NCBI RefSeq assembly: GCF_000725495.1
Contig: NZ_JNZD01000034.1
Span: 1 to 64,000 of the forward strand
Direction of reading: 5' to 3'
DNA length: 64,000 nucleotides
DNA from: Streptomyces aureus
GTDB taxonomy: Bacteria > Actinomycetota > Actinomycetes > Streptomycetales > Streptomycetaceae
Below are positions 17,650 to 26,694 of the stretch, piece after piece (position 1 is the first letter of the stretch; each line of letters begins with the position of its first letter). The position numbers and the translations under genes are program-made. Under the pieces are notes generated by a model, which worked only from the letters and a program-made list of their open reading frames with translations, had not been told where the DNA came from and did not search any database.

Positions 17650-17705
17650 GAAACGATACTCGCGTCTCACTCTGTGAAACGCAAGTTCAATTTCCGGTGA
17701 AACGC
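17649..17705. promoter_or_regulatory. candidate NdgR operator: three direct TGAAACG repeats
   Basis: TGAAACG occurs at 17649, 17675 and 17698 in the same orientation; the last two extend to GTGAAACGC. The spacings of 26 and 23 bp place the copies roughly two helical turns or slightly more apart. They lie at the ndgR start and upstream of leuC, where autoregulation and leuCD control are expected. Assignment to NdgR is inferred from position. Confidence 0.55.
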
Positions 17706-17840
17706 GCCACCCTGGTAGGCACAGCGGCCCGCGAACCAACGGGTCCGGCGGACGACGTCCGGTACGAGGGGTACGGACGTTCACCGCCCCGGAAATCTCT
17801 AGTTGGGCCGGCGCCACACGAGCCGGCCGGAGGGAAAGCG

Positions 17841-19265
17841 ATGGGTAGGACACTCGCGGAGAAGGTCTGGGACGACCACGTCGTCCGGCGCGCCGAGGGC
17901 GAGCCCGACCTCCTCTTCATCGATCTGCACCTGCTGCACGAGGTGACCAGCCCGCAGGCCTTCGACGGCCTGCGTCAGGCGGGCCGCCAGGTGCGGCGCC
18001 TCGACCTCACCATCGCTACCGAGGATCACAACACCCCGACCCTCGACATCGACAAGCCCATCGCGGACCCGGTCTCCCGGGTCCAGCTGGAGACGCTGCG
18101 CAAGAACGCCGCCGAGTTCGGCGTCCGGCTGCACTCGCTGGGCGACGTCGAGCAGGGCGTGGTGCACGTCGTCGGCCCGCAGCTGGGTCTGACCCAGCCG
18201 GGCACCACGGTGGTCTGCGGCGACTCGCACACCTCCACGCACGGTGCCTTCGGCGCCCTGGCGTTCGGCATCGGCACCTCCCAGGTGGAGCACGTGCTGG
18301 CCACCCAGACGCTGCCGCTGGCCCGCCCCAAGACCATGGCCATCACCGTCGACGGGGAACTGCCCGACGGGGTCACCGCGAAGGACCTGATCCTGGCGAT
18401 CATCGCCAAGATCGGTACGGGCGGCGGCCAGGGCTACATCCTGGAATACCGCGGCTCCGCCATCGAGAAGCTCTCGATGGAGGCCCGGATGACCATCTGC
18501 AACATGTCGATCGAGGCCGGCGCCCGCGCGGGCATGATCGCCCCCGACGAGACCACCTTCGAATACCTCAAGGGCCGCGCGCACGCCCCCGAGGGCGAGG
18601 ACTGGGACGCGGCCGTCGCGTACTGGAAGACGCTCAAGTCCGACGACGACGCCGAATTCGACGCCGAGGTCGTCATCGACGCCGCCTCCCTGTCGCCGTT
18701 CGTCACCTGGGGCACCAACCCCGGCCAGGGAGCGCCGCTTTCGGCGAACGTCCCCGACCCGGCTTCGTACGAAGACGCTTCGGAGCGGCTGGCGGCCGAA
18801 AAGGCCCTGGAATACATGGGGTTGACCGCCGGGCAGCCGCTGCGCGACATCAAGGTCGACACCGTCTTCGTAGGTTCGTGCACCAACGGCCGTATCGAGG
18901 ACCTGCGCGCGGCCGCCGCGATCGTCGGGGGCCGCAAAGTCGCCGACGGCGTACGGATGCTGGTCGTCCCCGGCTCCGCGCGGGTCGGACTCCAGGCCGT
19001 CTCCGAGGGCCTGGACGTGGTCTTCAAGGAGGCCGGCGCCGAATGGCGGCACGCGGGCTGCTCGATGTGCCTCGGCATGAACCCCGACCAGCTGGCCCCC
19101 GGTGAGCGCTCCGCGTCCACCTCCAACCGCAACTTCGAGGGCAGGCAGGGCAAGGGCGGCCGTACGCACCTGGTCTCGCCGCAGGTCGCCGCCGCCTCGG
19201 CGGTCCTCGGCCACCTGGCCTCCCCGGCCGACCTGTCCGACGCCCCCGTGCCCGCTGGAGTCTGA
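17841..19265 (+). CDS. leuC: 3-isopropylmalate dehydratase large subunit
   Basis: 474 residues from an ATG with GGAGGGAAAGCG upstream; an ORF extension to 17697 would run through the operator. With LeuD it isomerises 2- to 3-isopropylmalate in leucine synthesis using a [4Fe-4S] cluster. Aconitase-family signatures are present: [19 protein letters not shown] near residue 132, the cluster cysteine in VGSCTNGR near residue 351, and the CSMCLGMNP pair near residue 412. leuD follows five bp downstream. Confidence 0.97.
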   Translation: MGRTLAEKVWDDHVVRRAEGEPDLLFIDLHLLHEVTSPQAFDGLRQAGRQVRRLDLTIATEDHNTPTLDIDKPIADPVSRVQLETLRKNAAEFGVRLHSLGDVEQGVVHVVGPQLGLTQPGTTVVCGDSHTSTHGAFGALAFGIGTSQVEHVLATQTLPLARPKTMAITVDGELPDGVTAKDLILAIIAKIGTGGGQGYILEYRGSAIEKLSMEARMTICNMSIEAGARAGMIAPDETTFEYLKGRAHAPEGEDWDAAVAYWKTLKSDDDAEFDAEVVIDAASLSPFVTWGTNPGQGAPLSANVPDPASYEDASERLAAEKALEYMGLTAGQPLRDIKVDTVFVGSCTNGRIEDLRAAAAIVGGRKVADGVRMLVVPGSARVGLQAVSEGLDVVFKEAGAEWRHAGCSMCLGMNPDQLAPGERSASTSNRNFEGRQGKGGRTHLVSPQVAAASAVLGHLASPADLSDAPVPAGV

Positions 19266-19270
19266 GAGTC

Positions 19271-19864
19271 ATGGAAGCATTCACCACGCACACCGGCCGG
19301 GCCGTCCCGCTGCGCCGCAGCAACGTCGACACCGACCAGATCATCCCCGCCCACTGGCTCAAGAAGGTGACCAGGGACGGCTTCGAGGACGGCCTCTTCG
19401 AGGCCTGGCGCAAGGACGGCTCCTTCGTCCTCAACCAGCCCGAGCGCCAGGGCGCCACGGTCCTGGTCGCGGGTCCCGACTTCGGCACCGGCTCCTCCCG
19501 CGAGCACGCGGTGTGGGCGCTGCAGAACTACGGCTTCAAGGCCGTCATCTCGTCGCGGTTCGCCGACATCTTCCGCGGCAACTCGCTCAAGAACGGCCTG
19601 CTCACGGTGGTTCTGGACCAGAAGATCGTGGAAGCGCTCCAGGAGCTGTCGGAGAACGACCCGCAGGCCGAGATCACCGTCGACCTCGAAGCGCGCGAGG
19701 TGCGCGCCGAGGGCGTCACCGCGGCCTTCGAGCTCGACGAGAACGCCCGCTGGCGGCTGCTGAACGGCCTCGACGACATCTCCATCACCCTCCAGAACGA
19801 GGGCGACATCTCGGCGTACGAGGCCAAGCGGCCCGCGCACAAGCCGAGGACGCTGCACGTCTGA
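19271..19864 (+). CDS. leuD: 3-isopropylmalate dehydratase small subunit
   Basis: 197 residues, the usual size. The swivelling aconitase-like domain carries [17 protein letters not shown] near residue 15 and the substrate-binding [17 protein letters not shown] near residue 68. It is co-transcribed with leuC and followed by a strong terminator. Confidence 0.97.
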   Translation: MEAFTTHTGRAVPLRRSNVDTDQIIPAHWLKKVTRDGFEDGLFEAWRKDGSFVLNQPERQGATVLVAGPDFGTGSSREHAVWALQNYGFKAVISSRFADIFRGNSLKNGLLTVVLDQKIVEALQELSENDPQAEITVDLEAREVRAEGVTAAFELDENARWRLLNGLDDISITLQNEGDISAYEAKRPAHKPRTLHV

Positions 19865-19920
19865 CGTCCGGGGCCGCGCCGCGGCCGGGATCCGACTGAT
19901 TCCAGCCAGGCAACACCCCT

Positions 19921-19954
19921 CTGTACCCCCAATCGTGGACGGTTGGGGGTACAG
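19921..19954 (+). terminator. leuCD terminator
   Basis: A 12-bp perfect stem (CTGTACCCCCAA / TTGGGGGTACAG), 10-nt loop, followed by CTGTTTTCG. A canonical intrinsic terminator. Confidence 0.92.
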
Positions 19955-20141
19955 CTGTTTTCGCGCCCGAAGGGCCCTCGCCCGCCCTCACGAGGACCGT
20001 CAACTCCCCTAGTTACAAAGCGGGTTGTCTGGGTAGGCGCGAGTACGGGCGACTTCCGGCCAAGGGGGCCAGGAGGCTTCCGGGGGACGGCAGTTGCCCC
20101 CTGGGCAGGCGACAACTCGCCCCAGATGGCACAATCTGTGC

Positions 20142-20372
20142 ATGGAACGTGACGGCCAACTCGAGCTCTACGCGGCGGTCGCGACCCAGCTCAAGGACGC
20201 GCACACAAGAGTGCGCGCACTGCAAGTCCCGGAGGGCGTACGGATGGCGCTGACCCGGAAGCTGCTGGTCATTACGGCCGCGGCCAAGCACGATCTCGCC
20301 GACGCGACAAGGCGGCTGGAGCGGTTCACCGAGGACCTCGACGAGGGCCGGTTCCTCGAAGGGGATCACTGA
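20142..20372 (+). CDS. conserved small hypothetical protein
   Basis: 76 residues from an ATG at 20142; an upstream GTG at 20094 lacks coding character. Function not recognised. It is predicted almost entirely helical and charged (LYAAVATQLKDAHTRVRALQ, then KHDLADATRRLERFTEDL), compatible with a short antiparallel coiled coil. There are no cysteines or membrane segments. It lies between leuD and hupS on the same strand, separated by a terminator from leuD, so it is probably its own unit. Confidence 0.75.
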   Translation: MERDGQLELYAAVATQLKDAHTRVRALQVPEGVRMALTRKLLVITAAAKHDLADATRRLERFTEDLDEGRFLEGDH

Positions 20373-20510
20373 CGAACCGCGCTACGGCCCGAGTTCGTTG
20401 CGGCACAAGGGTGATTAGCCCGTTTCGTGTTTGATTTGCGGTATATATCTGCCTAACGTGCGAAAAAGCTTGAACGCATTCGTTCGGGCAATGTCTCCGA
20501 AGGGGAAGAC

Positions 20511-21149
20511 GTGAACAAGGCGCAGCTCGTAGAAGCGATTGCCGACAAGGTCGGCGGGCGTCAGCAGGCCGCCGACGCGGTCGACGCGGTACTGGACGCC
20601 ATCGTCCGTGCGGTTGTCGGCGGAGACCGGGTCTCGGTCACCGGCTTCGGTTCCTTCGAGAAGGTCGACCGCCCCGCCCGTTACGCCCGCAACCCTCAGA
20701 CGGGTGAGCGTGTTCGGGTCAAGAAGACCTCCGTGCCGCGCTTCCGTGCCGGTCAGGGGTTCAAGGACCTGGTGAGCGGCTCGAAGAAGCTCCCGAAGAA
20801 CGACGTCGCGGTCAAGAAGGCCCCGAAGGGCAGCCTCTCCGGCGGCGCTTCCGCGACGGTGAAGAAGGCCGCGGCCAAGAAGGCGACCACCGCGAAGAAG
20901 GCGGCGGTCAGGAAGACCGCGGCGAAGAAGACGGTCGCGAAGAAGGCCACGCCCGCCGTGAAGAAGACCGCGGCGGCGAAGAAGACGACGGCGAAGACGA
21001 CCGCCGCCAAGAAGACGACGGCGAAGACCACCGCGGCCAAGACGACCGCCGCCAAGAAGGCTCCGGCGAAGAAGGCCACGGCGAAGAAGGCCCCCGCCAA
21101 GAAGTCGACGGCTCGCAAGACCGCCGCCAAGAAGGCCACCGCCCGCTAG
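20511..21149 (+). CDS. hupS: HU-family nucleoid protein with histone H1-like tail
   Basis: 212 residues from a GTG preceded by AGGGGAAG. Residues 1-92 are a standard HU domain, with NKAQLVEAIADKVGG at the start and the beta-arm region VSVTGFGSFEKVDRPARYAR and GERVRVKKTSVPRFRAG. Residues ~100-212 are an almost pure Lys/Ala/Thr repeat (AAKK, AKKT, TAKTTAAKK), like eukaryotic H1 tails. This two-domain HU is the sporulation-associated HupS of streptomycetes, which compacts spore nucleoids. The A+T-rich upstream region contains GGTATATATCTG, a possible -10. Confidence 0.95.
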   Translation: MNKAQLVEAIADKVGGRQQAADAVDAVLDAIVRAVVGGDRVSVTGFGSFEKVDRPARYARNPQTGERVRVKKTSVPRFRAGQGFKDLVSGSKKLPKNDVAVKKAPKGSLSGGASATVKKAAAKKATTAKKAAVRKTAAKKTVAKKATPAVKKTAAAKKTTAKTTAAKKTTAKTTAAKTTAAKKAPAKKATAKKAPAKKSTARKTAAKKATAR

Positions 21150-21177
21150 AGAACGGGCGCACGGGCACCTCACGCGC

Positions 21178-21208
21178 CGGGCCGGGCTCCCACCGGGAGC
21201 CCGGCCCG
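21178..21208 (+). terminator. hupS terminator
   Basis: A 14-bp GC-rich perfect stem (arm beginning CGGGCCGGGCTCC) with an ACC loop, 28 bp after the hupS stop. Confidence 0.85.
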
Positions 21209-21260
21209 CGGCGTGTCCGGGTGCCCTCAGGGCGCCCTGCGAGCGGGGCCCGGGCCGTTC

Positions 21261-21410
21261 GCGTGGTGTCAGGCACCCGGTGTGTCCCGGATGCCTGCGT
21301 GGTGTCCGGCGAGCGGCGTGTCCCGGATGCCCGCGTGGTGTCCGGCGACCGGTGTGTCCCGGGTGCCCGCGCGGTGTTCGGGCCGCGGCGCGTCCAGAGC
21401 GTCCGCGGGG
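21261..21410. repeat. 36-bp tandem repeat, about four copies
   Basis: Units begin with GTGTCCCGGATGCC at 21282, 21318 and 21354, exactly 36 bp apart, with partial units at both ends. The first two full units differ at only three positions. The array lies between convergent genes. Confidence 0.85.
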
Positions 21411-21413
21411 TGC

Positions 21414-21617
21414 TCAGAACGTCTGCAGCGTGATCAGGGTGATCCGCAGCCCGGCGCCCTCGCCCTCGGTCTCGATCCGCACGCGCTGGCCCGGCCGCAG
21501 CAGCCGCAGCCCGCCGGCGTCGAACGCCGGACCGTCGAAGGGCACCGGGGTGCCGTCGTCGAGCAGCACCTGTCCGCTGCGGGTCTCGGGGTCGTACGTG
21601 TACGAGGTCGCCTGCAT
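21414..21617 (-). CDS. small conserved protein, possible OB-like fold
   Basis: 67 residues from an ATG at 21617. It is predicted all-beta: SYTYDPETRSGQVLLDDGTP, then FDAGGLRLLRPGQRVRIETE and GAGLRITLITLQTF. The layout resembles a minimal cold-shock or OB-type barrel, with G.V..DDG.. and R.GQRV elements, but lacks the aromatic RNP motifs of true cold-shock proteins. Its function is not known. Its stop lies immediately beside the 36-bp repeat array. Confidence 0.72.
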   Translation of the reverse strand: MQATSYTYDPETRSGQVLLDDGTPVPFDGPAFDAGGLRLLRPGQRVRIETEGEGAGLRITLITLQTF

Positions 21618-21856
21618 GGGGGCAGCCTACTGATCCCCCGAACCCGTCCCGCCCGCCCGCACCCCGCCCGAGCCCGCCCGCCCGCGCCACCACCGACACC
21701 CCGACCGCGCCTCGCGGCACCCTCTCCGGCCGCCCCTTGGGGCCTCACCGGCTGTCCGACAGCGCCTCGGCGACCGACTCGCGGTGCCTCACCGGCCGTC
21801 CCGCAGGGCATTACCGGCACTCTGGGGGAGCCGTGACCGGTCGTCCCGGGCGGAAC

Positions 21857-22495
21857 TCAGTGGCCGGGAATCAGCAGCCGTGCCGCCGCCGCGGCCGTGC
21901 GCGGGCCCACGCCGAGCGTCAGCGCCGCGCGCAGATCCTCCCGGGTGTCCACGTCCCGGCGTACGGAATCCACCGCGTCGAGACGGAGTTCCACGGCCCC
22001 CGAGGCCCCGTGCCGGGCCCGCGAATCGCCGCCGAAAGCGGGGAGCAATTCCCGGCCGGGGGAAGCGGCCAGGAGCGTGGTGCCGATTGCGGCCGCATCC
22101 GCCAGAAAAGCGCGCGGGAATTCCGCCGCGGCGGCCAGCACCCGGGCCAATTCCGACGGCCGCAGCGCGGGCAGATCGGCGTTCAGGGCCGCGACGGCGC
22201 TTTCCGGATCCCGGGCCCGCACCACCCCCGCTCCGTGCGCCAGCGCCGCGTTGAGGCCCCCGCCCGGCTCGTCCGCGACGATCCGCGCGCCCAGCGCGGC
22301 CAGCTCCCGGCCGGCCAGCGCGTCACCCGTGACGACCGCCACATCCCGGACGGCGTCGCAGGCCAGCGCGGCCGCCACGGTGTCCTGCGCGAACGCGAGG
22401 GCGAGCCCGGGGCGCAGGACGTCCGAAGCGGTGTCCGCCAGCCTGCTCTTGGCCCGCGCCAAGGGCTTGAGGGGCACGACCAAGGTCCACCGCAC
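21857..22495 (-). CDS. cofC: 2-phospho-L-lactate guanylyltransferase
   Basis: 212 residues from the GTG at 22495, chosen because GGAGAGGGTGGAG ends five nt upstream; a GTG at 22519 would put that site inside the gene. CofC/FbiD activates phospholactate or phosphoenolpyruvate with GTP on the coenzyme F420 pathway. The MobA-like nucleotidyltransferase fold shows WTLVVPLKPLARAKSRL at the start, the NADLPALRPSEL metal-binding region near residue 107 and FGGDSRARH near residue 162. The rest of the F420 genes are not in this window. Confidence 0.92.
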   Translation of the reverse strand: MRWTLVVPLKPLARAKSRLADTASDVLRPGLALAFAQDTVAAALACDAVRDVAVVTGDALAGRELAALGARIVADEPGGGLNAALAHGAGVVRARDPESAVAALNADLPALRPSELARVLAAAAEFPRAFLADAAAIGTTLLAASPGRELLPAFGGDSRARHGASGAVELRLDAVDSVRRDVDTREDLRAALTLGVGPRTAAAAARLLIPGH

Positions 22496-22639
22496 GAGTG
22501 CTCCACCCTCTCCAGTCACGCCTTATTGTGACCTGGCCACCCTGGCGGTCGGGGTGTCGGGGCGTACGGTGTTCTCGACAGACAGGCGGCCTGGAGCGAC
22601 ACTTGTGCGGCCCCCCAGGCTCTAGAGGAAGGTGTCCGC

Positions 22640-23410
22640 GTGCCCCGCCGCAGAATCGGCTTCTGGTACCGCTTCGCAGCGGTTCTCGTCAAACCGCCGC
22701 TGGTCGTTCTGCTCAAGCGGGACTGGCGAGGGATGGAGAACATTCCGGCCGAGGGCGGATTTATCACCGCGGTCAACCACAATTCCCATGTGGACCCGTT
22801 CGCCTATGCGCACTACCAGTACAACACCGGACGAGTTCCCCGCTTCCTGGCGAAGGCCGGTCTTTTCAAGAAGGGATTCGTCGGCGCCGCGATGCGCGGC
22901 ACCGGGCAGATTCCCGTCTACCGCGAGAGCACGGACGCCCTGAGCGCCTTCCGGGCCGCGATCGACGCCGTGGAGCGCGGCGAGTGCGTCGCGTTCTACC
23001 CCGAGGGCACGCTCACCCGTGACCCCGACGGCTGGCCGATGACCGGCAAGACCGGCGCGGCCAGGGTCGCCCTGCAGACCCGGTGCCCGGTGATCCCGGT
23101 GGCCCAGTGGGGCGCCAACGAACTGCTGGCCCCGTACGCCAAGAAGCCCGATCTCCTTCCGCGCAAGACCCACCGCGTGCTCGCGGGCCCGCCGGTGGAC
23201 CTCTCGCGCTTCTACGACCGGGAGATGAACCCGGACCTCCTGAGGGAGGTCACCGAGGTCATCATGGCCGCCGTCACCGCGCAGCTGGAGCTGATCCGCG
23301 GCGAGAAGGCGCCCGAGACCGTGTACGACCCGCGCGAGGTGCGCATCGCGCAGCGCCGCAAGGCCGCGGCCAAGTCGAAGGCACAGCAGGAAGAGGGGCA
23401 GGGAACGTGA
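22640..23410 (+). CDS. plsC: 1-acyl-sn-glycerol-3-phosphate acyltransferase (PlsC family)
   Basis: 256 residues from a GTG with AGGAAGG upstream. It acylates lysophosphatidic acid to phosphatidic acid at the inner membrane. The HX4D catalytic motif is NHNSHVDPF near residue 45, and the FYPEGTLTRD acyl/phosphate-binding motif is near residue 118. The N-terminal helix (YRFAAVLVKPPLVVLL) is a likely membrane anchor. The gene overlaps gpsA by four bases, linking two glycerolipid steps. Confidence 0.95.
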   Translation: MPRRRIGFWYRFAAVLVKPPLVVLLKRDWRGMENIPAEGGFITAVNHNSHVDPFAYAHYQYNTGRVPRFLAKAGLFKKGFVGAAMRGTGQIPVYRESTDALSAFRAAIDAVERGECVAFYPEGTLTRDPDGWPMTGKTGAARVALQTRCPVIPVAQWGANELLAPYAKKPDLLPRKTHRVLAGPPVDLSRFYDREMNPDLLREVTEVIMAAVTAQLELIRGEKAPETVYDPREVRIAQRRKAAAKSKAQQEEGQGT

Positions 23411-24417
23411 GCAAGCCGGTCAGGGCGGCCGTCTTCGGGACCGGATCGTGGGGCACGGCCTTCGGCATGGTGCTCGCCGACGCCGGGTGCGACGTCACCC
23501 TGTGGGCGCGCCGGCCCGAACTCGCCGACGCGGTCAACTCCACGCGGACGAACCCGGACTACCTCCCGGGGATCGAACTCCCCGAGAACCTGAAGGCCAC
23601 CGCCGACCCGGCCGAGGCCGCGCGCGGCGCCGACTTCACCGTCCTCGCCGTCCCCTCCCAGACCCTGCGCGCCAACCTGGCGGAATGGGTGCCGCTGCTG
23701 GCCCCCGACACCGTGCTCGTCTCGCTCATGAAGGGCGTCGAACTCGGCACCGTGAAGCGGATGAGCGAGGTCATCGAGGAGGTCGCCAAGGTCTCCGCCG
23801 ACCGGGTCGCCGTCGTCACCGGGCCCAACCTCGCCAAGGAGGTCGCCCAGCGGATGCCGGCGGCCGGCGTCGTCGCCTGCCGCGACGAGGAGGTGGCCCG
23901 GCGCATCCAGACCGCCTGCCACACCCCGTACTTCCGCCCGTACACGAACACCGACGTGGTGGGCTGTGAACTGGGCGGGGCGGTCAAGAACGTGATCGGC
24001 CTCGCCGTGGGCATCGCCGACGGCATGGGCCTCGGCGACAACGCCAAGGGCTCGCTGATCACCCGCGGACTCGCCGAGACCACCCGGCTCGGACTGGTCA
24101 TGGGCGCCGACCCGATGACGTTCTCCGGACTCGCGGGCCTCGGCGACCTCGCCGCGACCTGCTCCTCGCCGCTCTCGCGCAACCACACCTTCGGCATCAA
24201 CCTCGGCCGGGGCATGACCCTCCAGGAGACCATCGCGGTCACCCGGCAGACCGCCGAGGGCGTCAAGTCCTGCGAGTCGGTGCTGGATCTGGCCCGGCGG
24301 CACGGCGTCGACATGCCGATCACGGAGACGGTCGTCAGCATCGTCCACGAGGGCAAGCCCCCGGTGGTCGCCCTCAAGGAACTGATGTCGCGCAGCGCCA
24401 AGCCCGAACGCCGCTGA
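23407..24417 (+). CDS. gpsA: glycerol-3-phosphate dehydrogenase [NAD(P)+]
   Basis: 336 residues from a GTG overlapping the plsC stop. It makes sn-glycerol-3-phosphate, the backbone used by PlsC-type enzymes. The Rossmann motif VFGTGSWGTAFG is near residue 8, the catalytic Lys is in GGAVKNVIGLAVGI near residue 190, and GLGDLAATC lies near residue 245. plsC-gpsA-ddl probably form one operon. Confidence 0.97.
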   Translation: MSKPVRAAVFGTGSWGTAFGMVLADAGCDVTLWARRPELADAVNSTRTNPDYLPGIELPENLKATADPAEAARGADFTVLAVPSQTLRANLAEWVPLLAPDTVLVSLMKGVELGTVKRMSEVIEEVAKVSADRVAVVTGPNLAKEVAQRMPAAGVVACRDEEVARRIQTACHTPYFRPYTNTDVVGCELGGAVKNVIGLAVGIADGMGLGDNAKGSLITRGLAETTRLGLVMGADPMTFSGLAGLGDLAATCSSPLSRNHTFGINLGRGMTLQETIAVTRQTAEGVKSCESVLDLARRHGVDMPITETVVSIVHEGKPPVVALKELMSRSAKPERR

Positions 24418-24545
24418 GCCGCCCGGCCGGACCGCCCGGCCGAACCGCCAGGTGGGCGACGCTCAGCGACGGCGGGTGCGACGCTGAGCAACGGCCGCCG
24501 TGGGGCGCTGACTCACCGCCTACCACCGGGTACTCTCAACGCGAT

Positions 24546-25703
24546 ATGAGCACCGAGAACCTCCCCCAGACCCCTGAGCGGCCGACGCGCAAGCCGCGCG
24601 TCGCCGTCGTCTTCGGCGGCCGCAGCTCCGAACACGGGATCTCCGTGGTCACCGCCGGCGCCGTCCTGAGCGCCATCGACCGTACGAAGTACGACGTACT
24701 GCCGATCGGCATCACCCAGGACGGCCGTTGGGCGCTCACCGCGGACGAGCCGGAACGCATGGCGATCGTCGACCGCAGGCAGCCCAGCGTCGAGCAGCTC
24801 GCCGAGTCCGGCGAGGGCGGCGTGGTGCTCCCCGTCGACCCCGCCAACCGCGAAGTCGTCTACAACGAGCCCGGGTCGGTCCCCAAGGCGCTCGGCGAGG
24901 TCGACGTCGTCTTCCCGATGCTGCACGGGCCCTACGGCGAGGACGGCACCCTCCAGGGCCTCCTGGAGCTGTCCGGCGTCCCCTACGTCGGCTCGGGCGT
25001 CCTCGCCTCGGCCGTCGGCCAGGACAAGGACTACATGAAGCGGGTGTTCACCTCGTTCGGCCTGAAGGTGGGCCCGTACGTGGTGATCCGGCCGCGCGAG
25101 TGGCAGCAGGACGAGGCCGCCGCCCGCAAGAAGATCGTCGACTTCGCGGGCGAGCACGGCTGGCCGCTCTTCGTGAAGCCCGCGCGAGCGGGTTCTTCGT
25201 TCGGCATCACGAAGGTCGACGACCTCGCGGGCCTCGACGAGGCGATCGAGGAGGCCCAGCGGCACGACCCGAAGATCATCGTGGAGGCGCTGCTGCGCGG
25301 CCGCGAGATCGAGTGCGGCGTCCTGGAGTTCGAGGACGGGCCGCGGGCCTCGGTCCCCGCGGAGATCCCGCCCGTGCAGTCGCACGCGTTCTACGACTTC
25401 GAGGCCAAGTACATCGACGCGGCCGACGGGATCGTGCCGGCGCCGCTCACCGAGGAGCAGACCGCGGAGGTCCGCCGTCTCGCCGTCGAGGCCTTCGACG
25501 CCGCGTCCTGCGAGGGTCTGGTCCGCGCGGACTTCTTCCTCACCGAGGACGGCGAGTTCGTGATCAACGAGATCAACACGATGCCGGGCTTCACGCCGAT
25601 CTCCATGTACCCGCGGATGTGGCGGGAGACGGGCGTCGGTTACGCGGAGCTCGTCGACCGGCTCATCCAGGCGGCGCTGCGGCGGTCCACCGGACTGCGC
25701 TGA
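24546..25703 (+). CDS. ddlA: D-alanine--D-alanine ligase
   Basis: 385 residues. It joins two D-alanines for peptidoglycan precursors using ATP. The N-terminal domain begins VAVVFGGRSSEHGISVVTAG with the Glu that binds the first D-Ala. The ATP-grasp domain holds LFVKPARAGSSFG near residue 210 and INEINTMPGFTP near residue 340. Family members with a Phe or Tyr in the active-site loop distinguish D-Ala from D-Lac; the loop was not resolved here. It is 128 bp after gpsA. Confidence 0.96.
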   Translation: MSTENLPQTPERPTRKPRVAVVFGGRSSEHGISVVTAGAVLSAIDRTKYDVLPIGITQDGRWALTADEPERMAIVDRRQPSVEQLAESGEGGVVLPVDPANREVVYNEPGSVPKALGEVDVVFPMLHGPYGEDGTLQGLLELSGVPYVGSGVLASAVGQDKDYMKRVFTSFGLKVGPYVVIRPREWQQDEAAARKKIVDFAGEHGWPLFVKPARAGSSFGITKVDDLAGLDEAIEEAQRHDPKIIVEALLRGREIECGVLEFEDGPRASVPAEIPPVQSHAFYDFEAKYIDAADGIVPAPLTEEQTAEVRRLAVEAFDAASCEGLVRADFFLTEDGEFVINEINTMPGFTPISMYPRMWRETGVGYAELVDRLIQAALRRSTGLR

Positions 25704-25724
25704 GCACCGCGCGCCACCAGCACG

Positions 25725-26234
25725 TCAGTCGGCGATCCCCTTGGGGATCGCCTTCTTGACGGAGGGGGCCAGGTCGACGAGCGCACCGGTGGCGTCCTCG
25801 CCCTTCGGCACGGTGACCTGGACGTAGGCCAGACGCGAGGCGGTGGTGAGGCGGGTCGTCCCGTCGTCCTGGGGCTCCATCAGCCAGTCGACGCCGTTCA
25901 CTCCGCCGGCCACCGCCTTCGGGTCGTCGCCCGTCGGCACCTTCGGATCGGACATCTTCACAGGCCGCTCGACACCGCAGCGCAGTATGATCGCCGGGCT
26001 TCCCCAGCCCGCCGTCAGCGCGGACCGGGGCTCGGGGTCCGCACGGCGCCGACCGTCCAGGGTCCGCGGCAGCACCTTGTCCAGGTTCCGGCACAGCTTG
26101 GTGACCTTCGTGTCCGGGCTCGGAACCGGGACGGACGCGTTGTCGTCTGCTGAGGAGCAGCCCGCGATCGCGATCAGCGTCGCGAGAGCGGGCAGCCCGA
26201 GGGAAGCGGTGTGCCGGTGGCGGAAGAAGGTCAC
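25725..26234 (-). CDS. DUF3515 lipoprotein
   Basis: 169 residues from a GTG. The N-terminus is a lipoprotein signal: basic MTFFRHRHTA, a hydrophobic stretch, then the lipobox IAGC with Cys near residue 26. The mature part matches the actinobacterial DUF3515 family, including CRNLDKVLPRTLDGRRR and WGSPAIILRCGV. The role is unknown; the gene is usually near ddl and thiL. The last codons form a perfect 10-bp hairpin (25731-25752), which could also terminate ddl transcription from the other strand. Confidence 0.9.
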   Translation of the reverse strand: MTFFRHRHTASLGLPALATLIAIAGCSSADDNASVPVPSPDTKVTKLCRNLDKVLPRTLDGRRRADPEPRSALTAGWGSPAIILRCGVERPVKMSDPKVPTGDDPKAVAGGVNGVDWLMEPQDDGTTRLTTASRLAYVQVTVPKGEDATGALVDLAPSVKKAIPKGIAD

Positions 26235-26254
26235 CGGCCAAGGGTAGACGGGGG

Positions 26255-26488
26255 CTACAGGTGCACGACCGGACAGGTCAGGGTGCGGGTGATGCCGTCC
26301 ACCTGCTGGACCTTGGCCACGACCATGCGGCCGAGTTCGTCCACGGTGTCGGCCTGGGCGCGCACGATCACGTCGTACGGTCCGGTCACGTCCTCGGCCT
26401 GGATCACCCCCGGGATCTTGCCGATCGTCTCGGCGACGGTCGACGCTTTGCCGACCTCCGTCTGGATCAGGATGTACGCCTGTACCAC
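26255..26488 (-). CDS. Lrp/AsnC ligand-binding (RAM) domain protein
   Basis: 77 residues from a GTG with GGAGG upstream. It consists only of the RAM/ACT-like effector domain of Lrp/AsnC regulators (AYILIQTEVGKASTVAETI, VTGPYDVIVRAQADTVDEL), with no DNA-binding helix. Stand-alone RAM proteins form ring-shaped oligomers binding amino acids. The small intergenic gap suggests transcription together with the DUF3515 gene. Confidence 0.92.
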   Translation of the reverse strand: MVQAYILIQTEVGKASTVAETIGKIPGVIQAEDVTGPYDVIVRAQADTVDELGRMVVAKVQQVDGITRTLTCPVVHL

Positions 26489-26694
26489 GGAACCTCCAGG
26501 GCGGCCACGAGGATCATGTGGGGAAAAGGAACGCCACGGTATCGCGTTGCCGCTCGCCGCGGGGAGACCCGCGGTGACTGGGGCTCGCGCGCCGGGGTGG
26601 AGGGACTGCGCATGTTGACGGTCAACTCGACCGTACCGAGTACTCAGACGGCTCGCGACCGGGCACGAGCAGCGACAAAGGGAGCACGACGATC

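Noticed and set aside
21261..21410. CRISPR-like array
   Set aside because: Units are contiguous with no spacers and no cas genes nearby; it is a plain tandem repeat.
26255..26488. Truncated Lrp/AsnC regulator
   Set aside because: Stand-alone RAM proteins are a known family, and a good ribosome binding site and start are present, so no missing part is needed.
26600..26694. TPP riboswitch ahead of thiL
   Set aside because: No conserved CUGAGA-type core or P1-P5 arrangement is seen.
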